Shown: piece by piece, positions 22,672 to 34,329 of the stretch
How positions within the stretch are numbered: position 1 is the first letter of the stretch
Layout of the letters: every line of letters starts with the position of its first letter
Assembly: GCA_019633425.1 (NCBI GenBank)
Contig: WSUB01000118.1
Coordinates: 43,116-107,115 of the forward strand
Length of the DNA: 64,000 bases
Direction: 5' to 3'
Origin: Tulasnella sp. 424
Lineage: Eukaryota; Basidiomycota; Agaricomycetes; Cantharellales; Tulasnellaceae
Notes under the pieces: generated by a model
The model's database searches: none
The model's input: the letters and a program-made list of their open reading frames with translations, nothing else
What the model was told of the DNA's origin: nothing
Program-made: the position numbers and the translations under genes

Positions 22672-25600
22672 ATGGGCTGCTGTGGCGAACCGAGGAGCAA
22701 GGTTCCACCACCACCTCCACAAGGAAATAACGCCGGCCAAGGGGCTATCTATCCTCCATCATACCCAACAAATACCCAACCCTCCGCTCATCCGGGCTTG
22801 CAGTATCCCGATCCCAGCAAGACTCCTCATCCGCCAAACGGTTACCCCCCTAATGGAAACGGAACGATGCACGGGCAGATGCCGTCGGTTGCCCAAATGC
22901 AAACTCTGAACGGCCATCCGGGCCTTGTCTCACCTGGCTCGCCTCCAAACGACTTCGGTCCAACCGGGTATCCACCAGGACCACAGGGCACTATGGGACA
23001 CCATGGCCCGCCCCAGAACAACTTTGGGCCGATGATGGATCCGAATATTCAAAGGCCGACACCCATTCATCCACCTCAACGGTCCACGACGGTCAGTCCG
23101 CCGTTGGCTATGGGGACGCCAGGACAATTTACCGGGCCCGGTTCCGTAACCTCTGGGCTGCCCTCCACATTTGACGATGGCAAGCTCAGTATCAGCGTTG
23201 AGTGAGTCTTTATAGGTCGACGCGACTTGGCGTCTGCAACCCTGATGGAACTAATTTTGGCAATGTTTTCCGCGCTTCATAGCTTCGGTACAACAATGTC
23301 CGGTATCGCCTACGGATCGTCTCGAATTAATGCAGGTCGCGTTCAAAATATTATTCACTGGCCTGGTTCCTTCGAAACCTTCCGAAAAGTCCCAACCTGT
23401 TTATTGTACGACTCGAACGGCCGAGTCTTGGCCTGGGGACTCGAAGCCAAGAATGCCGGTCCCATGCCAGGTACGATACGATGCGAATGGTAATGCACTC
23501 GTTCTTTACGAGTCCCGATGTGTTCTGACTATTCCTCTGTAGGTTTAAGCTCTTCCTTGAGCCCAGAGCGTTACGAGACCCCACGACCATTGACCCACGA
23601 CTTCCCTCACTCCCTGTAAGGCGAATCTAGCAACGGTGGATCTGCAGTCTAACTCTATCTTTCACATTTAGCCTGGCAAAAACGCCGAGGACTTGATTGT
23701 TGATTACCTTTCATGTTTGTATGAGTACGCGAAAGAGCAGATTACGCGAGAGACTGGTGCTGTCGCAGATCTGAGTACGTCTTTTCTTGATCATTGCCAC
23801 TGGGCCCAACTACTTGCGGCAGCGAAAACTGACGTCATAATCTTTCCTTTCTCGATCGCTTGTCCCAACTGGCGCCACTCGATTGCACTCGTCCTCCAAT
23901 GCTAAATCGTTGTTTTCTTTGACGACGGAACTTGGTCATCGCCAACTACTTTTCCAAATTCCTGGAATCACCTATTTTTCACCAACTAATCCAACGAACA
24001 AAACGCCACCCAACCGTCGCAAACCTGTACCACGAATGCCTTCTCAATGTGATGGATGGCAATAACTTTACCAGACGCCGCCGACGTATGGCTGACAGTG
24101 CCTGCAGCTTGGGACGCAGCTGGCTGCGACCTGATGCGCGACGCTGCCATCAAAGCAGGTCTCGTGCAGAGTGCGCACGCAGGTGACAGGAACTGGAGAG
24201 ATCGTCTCAGAATTATTACGTGAGTCTGACTTTCCAACACTGCTTTTCCGCTTTTGTCCGCTGGTGCTGCACGGGACAGCGTTCCCTGGATGCCGATTCC
24301 AGGCTCCGTGGCTGGGGGCAACCGATCGTGGTTGTGCCCGAAAACGGTTGGCGTTAGACCGCTTCCCACTGCGCTGCCGCCTGCATCATTTAGCCTTTCG
24401 GAAAACCGTCCTCGGAGTGTTCGACGACGTTCGAGACATTTTCTCTTCTGCCCTTTTCCTTCACGTTGCAACAGACACCCCGCCAATACATGCGTGGGTG
24501 TGGCGTCGGGGCGCCACCGCCGCGGACAACACCTGTCCTTGATCGGTCGTTATGGGCTCGGCGAAAAGCCACCCTTGCCCTTTAAACGAAAGCGAGGAGA
24601 CCCCGTGGGCCATGGCAATTTCCGTGTCGCAGTAGGTTTGCGTTCGGAGCGGGGAGAGATGCACGAGTCATCTGTTCTCCGCCAGACTGAGGTCAGACGG
24701 CGACTTGTGGCGACCGAATGTCGGCATCTTCCGGATATGGTGTGGTCTGCCACGCCCTTCACCTTCGGCAGTTTGCGTAGATCGCTGACGTCATTGCTGA
24801 CAACACGTTCCTTTTCGTCTATTCCCTTCTTGGACCGAACGGCGTGCTCAATCCCACTGCACTCTAACCGCTTTTTGCATCCGCACGCACCTCCTCATCT
24901 AATCAATCGCTCGCTTTCAATATCGATCCACGCCTGTGCAATTTTGAACCTCAAATTCAACATCTCCGCAATGCGACCGACGATCACACTCGGCTATCCC
25001 CAACTTGGCCTTCATCTTCTCATGCGTGAACACTCGGCGATCTGGGATCTCGACCTGCTGGATCGACCCGCACCTTGGGATCCCCGATACACCCATCCCG
25101 ATGTCACAACCCTTCCGTTGGGCACCGGACCCCAATCTTGTCACCGGACCTTTCACCAACGTCCATCGCAAAACGCCGGCGCGGCATTGGATGGCCATCG
25201 ACACTTGGTACCCGTAGTGAACCCGAAGCAGCTGCCGTCCACTGCGCTCACCTCACGGACCTCCATAAGCTAAAGCCTTCGCAAAACTTCCTTATCTGCG
25301 ATGCTGGTGGAGGAACCGTGGATCTCGCTATCTACAAAATCATCGGTTCCCTTAGTAATTTGGAGATTGCGGAAGTGTGTGCGAGAAGCGGAGCAAACTG
25401 GTAAGTCTCACACTTTTATCTGGTCAGGAATTTGGGTGCCACATGGGCTTAAGGGGAAGCGCTGATTCCATCAAACGTCGGCCTTGACCGCTGCGGAGTC
25501 CGCGGCGCCGCTTGACGCAGTGCCTGACTCTTGGCTTGGTCTTGAATACGTCGCAACCCGGCGGGAGTCCGAAGCCGACGTCTATCAGGGTCTAATAAGC

Positions 25601-28600
25601 TGAAATACGGTCTTCTGAATACCTTCTCCACAGTGGCTCAATCTTCTTGGACCTTCGTTTCCGCGAACTTGTCCGGACGTTGCTAGCCGAGCACCCGGCC
25701 CATCTGGATCCGGCTTCACAAGCCTTCTTCATGCACGCGTTCGCTGAATCTGACAAATTAGCTTACAATGGGGAAGAGGATGACGGTGCGTGACTCTCAA
25801 ATTGGCTAGTGTCAGGAACGTTGCCCACTCATTCAACTCGATTGTTTCATCAGACAATTATTTCCACTTCAACTGCTTCAATGTGGAGGACCCAGACGAT
25901 CCTTCGGTGGGATTGGTTAACGGCGAACTTGCGATCCCCGGTATTTTGCTCCGGAGAGAGGTCTTTGACCCCGTCATTGAAGAGGTACGATGGCCGATGG
26001 CCGAATGACCTACCCGAAATGTGTCGTTCGGCCTCCTATCAATTGTCCTTATCACTAACCGAGGATCTCGCCTTTCACTTTTTTACCGGTTTAACCTTCT
26101 GCGTTTTACACACCCCGCAGGTCCTGAATCTACTCGAGGAACAGATCAAGCGAGCCGCTGCACCGATCGACGCGCTAATGATGGTCGGAGGCTTTTCAGA
26201 AAGCCATTATTTGTTCAAGAGGGTGGAGGCCCGATTCAAGGGTAGAATACCAGTGATTGCAAGGCCGGCTGACGCCGACACTGCGACAAGTCGTGGAGCC
26301 GCTCAGGTGAGTTTGGAGTGCAAGTTTTATATCCAATTAAATTACACTTTGTTGTGCGTCGTTATGTCTGCGACGATGTGGTCGTTCGGGGAGGTCGGTT
26401 TGGACTGGCCCCGGCGGCATATTCGTGCCCGTGGCAACATTTGGAAGGCTGCTCGTTCTGTTGGCCACACATCAGACGCACCATTACGTTACGTTGCGGA
26501 TTTCGCGATACCGACGGATTCCCAGTTCAATATTGGCAATATCGGCTCGGACGTTCATGTGGCCTGACTCATGTTTCTTGTCCCATATAGTATGGCTTGG
26601 CCCGGCGGCCCTTGGTGTCCAGTGTCATTGCAGGAAGATCGTACCTGATGAAGGTGAGTACCCCTAGTTACACTTTCTGGATTTTTGTCGGCAGCTCTTG
26701 CGCTTGGAACTTGTCGGTGTATGAAGCCGGCCGGGCCTGGCTGGAAGGGCATTTGAGCCCCCCAAATCTGGCCTTATCTTTGAGCGCTGTCGTAGCCGGA
26801 CGCTGTCGGGCTGCGCACCCTACGCCTTTGAGGCGCGCGCCTGATCGCTACCCACCAGTTCCTCCTTGGCCTGTTCCTGGGTACAGAGGTCCAAGTGGTG
26901 TGCTGGGCTGCGAGGGGGTCGGTGTTTCACTCGATTCCCACCGAGCTTGTCCTTCCAATCGCATGGGTTTTGAGTACCCAGGCACCCGGCACAAGGGCGG
27001 TGCACCGGCCAAGTTTGTCGCTATGTTTGAGATCCAAGTGGTCCCACTGTTTCACTTCTTCTCTGCGGCCCAGACGCAATGAGGATTTTCTCCGAGACGC
27101 TGACCTCTTTTATTTGTTACACAAATAGGTCAAGCTTCCCGCTGAGCCTGAGGATTGGGGGAAGCGACCTGCTTACATTCGCGAGAATGATGCAGGCATC
27201 AGCATATGTGAGAACCGGTGCGTGTGTTTTCCCCCTTCCCTTGCCATGCGTTTGTTGGGATAGGCCTTGCCTAGATGAGTCAGCCGAATCTGACGGTTGA
27301 TCTTTTATTTTTCCTTCGGTCGACCCTTGGGGCTTCTTCATTATGATCTCCTGCCTAAACGGGAAATTTATTTCTGGGCACGCGGTTTGGATCTGTTGTT
27401 GTGCGTTGCAGCATCCAATACCTCGTGCAGAAGGGAGCGATCCTACGCAAGGGCCAGAGAATCAAGACCAAGTTTTGCAAATTCTCCGCCACGCCTCAAG
27501 GTACGTGCAGTTGGTTCTTCTTAATTGTTAAAGAAGGCCCGAGAAGCAAGGGCTATGACTCCTGGAGCGGGTCGTTATTGGTCCCGTTTTTATGTTTCTT
27601 TTCGGCTCCTCCTGTTCGGGCGGCTCCGATCAGTGAGAAGGACCACTCGCGAGCGAGCACGGCACGCCCCCTCTGAGAGGGGTTGAACCTTGCATCGTTC
27701 CGCGACCCTCGTACTGTGCATCCAGATTCGCAGTCGGGACCTCGGCCGACGTCACTATAACCCTTGGTTCAATTCATCGACGATTCCCCGCGCTCCTTTC
27801 TTGGCTCCCTCACTCATTAACACAACCCTCATTTTCCTTTCGATTTTCGAATTTTCCTGCAGATCGCATATTCGTGGCAGTATTGTTCACTAGCGACGTT
27901 GACAAGACGATGCGGTACACGGATGAAGGAGAGATTCAAGAGCTGTGCAAGTGGAGCGTGGACTTGGGAATGTTGCCGACCTTCCAGATGCACGCGAACA
28001 TGCCACACCCGAATGGGTTCTATACCGATTTCGAACTTGGCCTAGAATTGGATAGCGCCGGTGAGTGAATTCTTCTTTTCCATTTATGGAAAATTTCCTC
28101 CTTCCACTTTCTGCGTTACGCGAGTCGGAGCCGACTCCCCCCATTGCACGTTTCTTGTTCGCATTTCCGTCTGGGGAAACGGTTCCGCCGGGTTGGGGCA
28201 GTCACCATGGTCATGCCGCTGGGGGGGGGGGGAACTTGCGGGTTGCAAACCCCCGAACCGATACGAGCGGGTTTGGCCCCCATTCGGCTGGAGCCTTCTC
28301 CAGATATGGACTACGCCAGTTTATGCTTTTTAAGGCGATTTGTTTGTGAGGGGGCCCGCACGAGCTACGTGTCCGGGCCCCGCCTCTTTATTCGGTCGCA
28401 TCACTTTCTCTTATTTCTCCGACGGAGGGAAAGGAGAAGAGAAGCAGAAGGTTATGCATTCTTTTGAAATTGAGGGGAAAACCGGGGTGCCTCTTGGGTC
28501 TGGCTTGTGATTGCACTGGTCCTGGGGGTGCAGTGTGGTAGGTGGACAGATGGGTGTATGTGGAATTGAGGAAGGGAGGGGGATTTGGTGGTGGTGGTGG

Positions 28601-29034
28601 ACGATGACAGCGGTGTGGCGTGTGTGTTGGCGGCCATTGAGCGGGAGGGCTCGAGCGGTCGATCTAGGTCCCACCTCCTGCGTTCCTGTATCTGCGGATT
28701 GGGGTTCATTGCTGTTTGGAGCGAGCGATTGGATCTTGAAAAGCCGACTGACGAATCTCTCTTCTCTCGCTTTCTTTTCGGTAGAGGTCCGTGGCGTGTT
28801 GCTGCACAATGGAGAAGAAGTGTCTCGCGTCGTGTTTGATTTCTTCCAAGTGAGTTGTTGCTTCGTTTCGTTTCGGCGCCGCTTTTCCCGCCCCTTTGAC
28901 TTCTTCGTGCGTCATGTCAACCGGTGGAATGATGATGATTGCATGGGGGGGGGGGGAGGGGTACGGTGTACGTTAACGCAAGATCGAACGCTAATCTTGG
29001 GTCCCTCAATTTCGTTCCGCATGACATTTTAGTG
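22672..29034 (+). CDS. HSPA12-like Hsp70-family ATPase with MGCC N-terminus and long introns
   Basis: The N-terminal 177 residues are Pro/Gly/Asn-rich and begin MGCCGEPRSK. Gly2 with Cys3/Cys4 fits N-myristoylation plus palmitoylation, hence membrane attachment (inference). The ATPase domain starts VDFGTTMSGIAYG, with WFKLFLEP, then DVWLTVPAAWDAAG, MRDAAIKAGLV, TEPEAAAVHC, phosphate loop ICDAGGGTVDLAIY, then MMVGGFSESHYLF, and DADTATSRGAAQYGL. The tail is FYTDFELGLELDSAEVRG and SRVVFDFF. This is the divergent HSPA12-like family that is expanded in basidiomycetes, not a canonical Hsp70. The first three introns are 50-80 bases, but later ones are long: 24220-25217, 25402-25633, 26307-26590, 26654-27128, 27218-27411, 27501-27862 and 28061-28784. 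The last codons are uncertain; splicing from 28850 to 29032 would give a stop at once. Confidence 0.82.
28221..28956 (+). repeat. Two 12-base guanine tracts in the last part of the Hsp70-like gene
   Basis: Runs of 12 G lie at 28221-28232 (intron) and 28945-28956 (3' end). A nine-base run is at 29689-29697, and a 13-base run at 60552-60564. All are on the plus strand. Confidence 0.85.
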
Positions 29035-32000
29035 ATAACCCGACGGACAGGGACAACAAGCACGCTTGTGTTTCTTTAGCCTTTTTCTCTCTTCCATCAT
29101 TATCCATTTCATTGCACCGCGAACTTATCATTTGGCTTTTTGGTTTACGGGGCTTCTGGTGTGGCTCCTCTCTTTGGACGCGAAATGACACGTATAATTT
29201 CTGAGGGGAGATGGGATCGAAGTTGACGTGCCCGGATGGAGATTGCGAGAGTAGCATCGAGCGTGTTTATGATTTGCAGCTGACCCGCGCGATTCTTTAA
29301 CACAAGCGTGGCCTTTGAGATGAGGGGGGGAAGACAGACTTCGATGATTGATATCTATCGACTGCTAGTGGAAGCAAATCATCTCTCTCCCCTTGCAGGC
29401 GGAGAGAGAGCTGAAAGAGCCCCCGGGAGGAGGGACCCACGGAAGATCATCTGGGTTGATGTGCGCGCGGCGTGTGTGAGAGAAGGTGGGTGCAGAGCGG
29501 CAGTTGGCGGCGATTTGTGGAAGATAAAAAATAACGATTTGCAAAAAAACTCGTGTTCAGCTAGAGTTTCCGTTATCTATACGCGTTCTCGGTGAGTGCG
29601 CGGCTGATCATGATCATATGAATTTTTACTTTTTAGCCCCAGAAAAACACGATGCATATGCCACCGAGCCAGGCCTGTGTGTGCTTGAGGGGGGGGGATG
29701 AGCGGTGCTTTTTAGTCCGAGATTGGCTGTGTCAGGGTTAGTGGGACGTGTGTCGGCAAGTGCCGCCCACCACGGCGCGCTCTCTCGCTCGCCAGGTCTC
29801 TCACTCCCGGCTGTCGCACACGCACGGGAGTTGCCTTCATTGTTCCCACTTTCTCCCGACAAACGGCACACATGTCCTTTTGTTGTTATTGTTGCCCCAT
29901 ATATATATAATAATTTTTTGATGGCCCGTTTTTTTAATTTTTTATTCCTTTTCTCTTCTTGTCGGAGAGTCTGGGCTGGACGTCCGTGTTCGGCTGACCA
30001 GGTTGGGGGTGGGGTTCCGGAAAATAATAAGCCGATAATAGGTCTGTAACCCAAGACTCAGGTCCTTCTGGCCTTGAACGTTGATTCATATGTGCCGTGT
30101 CTCTCCCCCATCAGCCACAGACATCAACAAGTAGCGCCATGGAATGCCTTGGAATGTCACGCCATTTTCATGTCCCATAGAAACCACCAGATCCGAAATG
30201 TCTCTCTTGTCTTTCGCTTCCGCGGCTCCCCAAATAGCCTATTTGGTCTCCGCGTTGTCCTTCTTTGTCTCCCGAGTTTCCGGGTATCATGACGATTATT
30301 ACTCTTATTTATCGTTTATTAATTGGGTTGCCGAGCGCTGCGCTCTGGGAGGGGGATTTGTCCCGGCGGGCCCAAGGCTTTCTTGTCCGGCGCAGTACCC
30401 CTTCTTGTGTTTGCAAATACAGAAACAGAGGTACAGAAAAATTTGTATATCGGGCATGAGGTGGTTCGGCTAGCTATGAGTGCGAGTGAGTCCAGAGCGT
30501 CTCTTCGGGCCAGAGGGAAGTCGCCGAAAAAAAGAGGGTTTTATAGAGTGCAAGGGGGGAAGGGGCAGACGCCCAGCCAATTTCCTTTCTCATGAAACTT
30601 TTACGGAGAGGTTGATTGTAGCCCTGACTCTTGGGTGGGTGGGGCCGGATGCCGTCAAGGTCCGCTGATGCAGTTTAGCCTATGCGAAAAGGGTGAGAAG
30701 TGGCGCATGTGGTCTGGTTGCGTCGCATGTCGCAACGCGTCGGTTAGCGTCGGTCGGTCTCAGGATATCAAGCTCGTTTGATTTTGCCGCCGCCCCGCGC
30801 GCCCTTTTGTAAAATTGAAAAAAAAATTGGGCTCAGACTAACGGTGATCCCTGACTAAAGCGGCACCTCTTGTCTTTTAAGGGCCAAGGTGGGTGTTCTG
30901 GAGCGTGTTTTTTTTTAGGCTTGAAAGAGGAAGAAGAGGCGCATAAAAGAAGAAAGAGGAAATTTTTGATCCGTTTTTCTTTTCCGTGTACAAGTCGTCA
31001 TCCCGCGCTCAACTTGATTCCCGCCGACAGTGAGTGATGATCGTTCATAGGGCATATACACACATATGCACCCAAGGCGGAGAGTGGAAACCGGGAGAAT
31101 GGATTGAGACGTGAGCTTGGTGAAAGAGGTGCGGGTCCTCCTTTAGACGAGGTTGACCCTGTTGTGGGTGTAGCCCTAAATTTCTGGTCCCCAGCAATCC
31201 AACTAGCTGGTTGCTTCTCTGTGCCCACAACATCCTCGCTCTCTCGAATGGTCCCTTCTCCGTACTGCTGTTCCCTTTCCTCATCATACGGCCTTACTTC
31301 CTTTTCACTCCCCCGCTCTCTCTCCAGGGGACGAAATAAAAAAATACAAAAGCCAAATATCCAACCCCCCATATAAGCTCTCTCCCTCCCTCCCTTCCCC
31401 CCATCGCCTTGACTCTCGCATCACCCCCTCCTCATTCCCTCGCCTGCCTCCCCCCCTCTCTCCATTACGCACTTGCAAGTCGATCGTCTACTGCGGCGGC
31501 ACAAGTTCCACATTTTGTTTTTTACGCATCATCGCTTCTTTTTTCACATTTTTGCTCCCGGCAACGTCGGCTAGTTCCGCACCTCCGTCCTCTCCGTTCG
31601 CCACTTGCTATTACTCTTAAACAACAAAAAACTACAAGCCTCTCTCGTCGCCCCCCCGTGACAAAGTTTGCCGGAAAGCACAGCCCTTAACGAAGAAACA
31701 ACGCGTATACTCGACTTGTTATTTACCTATTTCGGCTTTTGACGACGACCATCACCGTGAGTTTATCGTTCCGCTTTCGCCTGCGGGTAAAGTTTGGTTT
31801 CCGAGCGTCGGGAAGAGCGGGCGGGGCTTGCAAGCTCGTTGCGTCCGCGATGACTGTTGGTGACTTCCCGCTTTGATTCCAACTTTGTCGATGACGGGCG
31901 GGCGGGGGTGCTGTACGGTTGAAACTCATTGCCTCTCATTTACCATTTCCAGGAGTTTGTCCCCCTCACCCAGTCTAAATCCACAAACGTCACCAAGTTT

Positions 32001-32161
32001 TGTCCCGTCTCCCGACCCGACCACCTCAGGCCTAGAAATAGGGCGGTCCGTTCAGTTTTCTCTCCAGTCAACCGATTACTTTCCCCCTTCCCCCCAATCC
32101 TCTCTCACCTTTTCACCTATCCCCGTCTCTCTCAACTTCTAATAAACCTTTGCCTGCAAAT
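29035..32161. other. 3.1 kb region before ALO1, low in coding signal, pyrimidine-rich near the gene
   Basis: I see no supported gene. Open frames on both strands are short and of simple composition. The last 900 bases before the ALO1 start are strongly C/T-rich on the plus strand (for example 31376-31460 and 32060-32150). That is common in fungal promoters and 5' leaders, so much of this region may be promoter plus a long leader, perhaps with a 5' intron. Confidence 0.5.
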
Positions 32162-34329
32162 ATGGCAATTGTTTCACCGACACCGTCTTCTTCTTCTTCT
32201 TCCATCTTCTCTCAATCCTCTTCTTCCTCTTCACCGAACCTTCCACCACCACCGCCATCTTCATGTCCGACCGACACCCTCCACCGGTTGCTCTCTACGA
32301 TCGAGCTCCCATCGACCTCACCTCAAGCCTCATTCTCCAATTGGGCAAAGACGTACCACTGCAAGCCCTCGAGGACGTACATGCCCACCGACACTCGGCA
32401 ATTGCCTTATATCTTTGAACTCGCTAGAAGAGAAGGATCGACCGTAAGGCCTGCAGGATCGGGACATAGCCCAAGCGACCTTGCATGCACCAATGGAATC
32501 ATGGTGCGCACGGATAAGCTCGACAAGGTGTTGGAGGTGCGTTTTTCTTTTTTTTTTGTTGCGTTTATTTGGCCTATTTTTTTGCCGTTCGGGAATTGCC
32601 GTTTTGGGATCTTGACTGACCGCCTTCTACCCCCCCCCCACTCCTCCGACTCGCCCCCCATCCTCACCTCACCACTGCCACCCCACCTGCCGTCGTCGTC
32701 GTCGTCACCCACCGCACACTTGTTTCGGCTCTTGGTATCCAGGTCAACACCGAAAAAGAATATGTAGTCGTCGAAGGCGGCATCAGCTTGCACGTCCTCC
32801 ACCAAGTCCTCGCCGCCCACGACCTCGCCATGTCCAACCTCGGCAGCATCTCGGACCAGACCATCGCGGGCATCGTCACCACCGCCACCCACGGCACCGG
32901 CATCAACTTTGGCGTGATCCCCACCATGGTCCTCGCGCTCGACATCATGCTCCCCACAGGTCAAGTCCGACACTGCTCAGAGACGGAAAACTACGACCTC
33001 TTCCAAGCGAGTCGCTGCGGCTTGGGCGCCACGGGCTTCATCGTCGCCGTGACGTTGAAAGTCGAGCGCGCGTTTCGTCTGAGAGAGAGGAGGAAGGTCA
33101 TCGACTTTGATTCCGCCGTTAGGGACTTGGATCAGCTGGTGGCCGGCGCACAGCACCCAAAGCTGTGGTGGTTTCCGTCGACTGGGAACATGAGGTATTT
33201 CGCAGCAGACAGGACATACGATGTGAGTAACACGCACCCAACTCCCTCTTCCCCCTCCTTCGTGTGCGTGTGTGTTCTTTGGAATGTAGACTGACGAGTC
33301 GGTTGTTGTTGGTTTTCTTTCTCTCACCCTCCTACGTGCACTTCCCCGGTACCGCCCACCTGCCTTATTCGGTCCGCCATCTACTTGGTCGTTCCACGAC
33401 TTGAACGCGTGTTTTCTCGCCGCCGCCCCTACTCCTCAAAAATTCAAATGATAATTAATAATACAGCCTGCTCAACCTCCGGCTAGCAACTGGTTCTGGG
33501 ATACTTTTGTCGGATTCCACTTGATCCAATTGGCGCTCTTCCTCGGCCGATACTTTTCGTGGATCGTTCCGTACATTGGCATGGTCGCCCTTTGGCTCGG
33601 TGGCGAACAAGGCGTTGTTTGCGATGATAGTCACCGGATATTCAATCTTGACTGTTTGGTGAGTAAAAAAGGAGTCTTGTTTTAGCTTGGGGAAAGTTTA
33701 CTGACGGGGCTCTCCAACCCGCCACAGTTCGCCCAATACACCACCGAATGGTCCATCCCATACGAAGACACCCGCGCGTGCTTGAGCGAATTGAAGCAAT
33801 GGCTGGACGAAGAGCACAAGGATCCCAACGGCCTTCGACCTCATTTCCCCATCGAGATTCGCTTTTCCGAAGCCGACGACATCTGGCTGAGCCCGAGTTA
33901 CGGAAGGAGGAGCTGCTGGATTGGGATTGTTCAGTTCAAGTGAGTTTTTGGTTTCAGTTCTCCCTTTTCGACTATGCCTCTCTTGCCTTTCTTTGGGGCA
34001 AAGGGATGTGTGGCACAAAAGGGGAACAGTCGTCCTGACTTTTCATTTTCTTTCGCGCCAGGCCGTACAACCTCCCCGTCTCCTACCGTAAACTCTTCTC
34101 CCGCTTCGAGGAAATCGTCGCCAAGTACCAAGGTCGCCCGCATTGGGCTAAAGCGCACGGATTCACGCCCGACGACTTCCGCGCGACCTACCCCGAATTC
34201 GACCGCTTCGTTCGAGTGTTGAAGGATGTGGACCCCCAGGGGATGTTCATCAATCCTTATGTTCGCCGACACGTTTTGGGAGAGGAAGGTTCGGAAGTTG
34301 GTGGGAGGATCTTCAAGGAACGGCCTTGA
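32162..34329 (+). CDS. ALO1: D-arabinono-1,4-lactone oxidase (erythroascorbate synthesis)
   Basis: This flavoenzyme makes the last step to D-erythroascorbate in fungal mitochondria. After a Ser-rich leader come FSNWAKTYHCKPSRTYMPT and the FAD-binding motif VRPAGSGHSPSDL, whose His is the likely covalent flavin site. Next are MVRTDKLDKVLEV, VVVEGGISLHVLH, NLGSISDQTIAGIVTTATHG and GLGATGFIVAVTLKVER. A hydrophobic segment (WDTFVGFHLIQLALFLGRYF) follows. The C-terminus carries the ALO signature HWAKAHGF, then FRATYPEFDRFVRVLKDVDP and GMFINPYVRRHVLG. Introns are near 32537-32742, 33222-33466, 33660-33726 and 33940-34061. A CGT-repeat stretch and a C9-10 tract sit in the first intron. Confidence 0.93.

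Noticed and set aside
24254..25273. 339-codon plus-strand frame
   Set aside because: It lies almost wholly inside the 24220-25217 intron of the Hsp70-like gene, has Arg/Ser/Pro-rich chance composition and no motifs.
28411..28809. 132-codon minus-strand frame in the last Hsp70-like intron
   Set aside because: Low-complexity Pro/Ser/His peptide within an intron, no motif.
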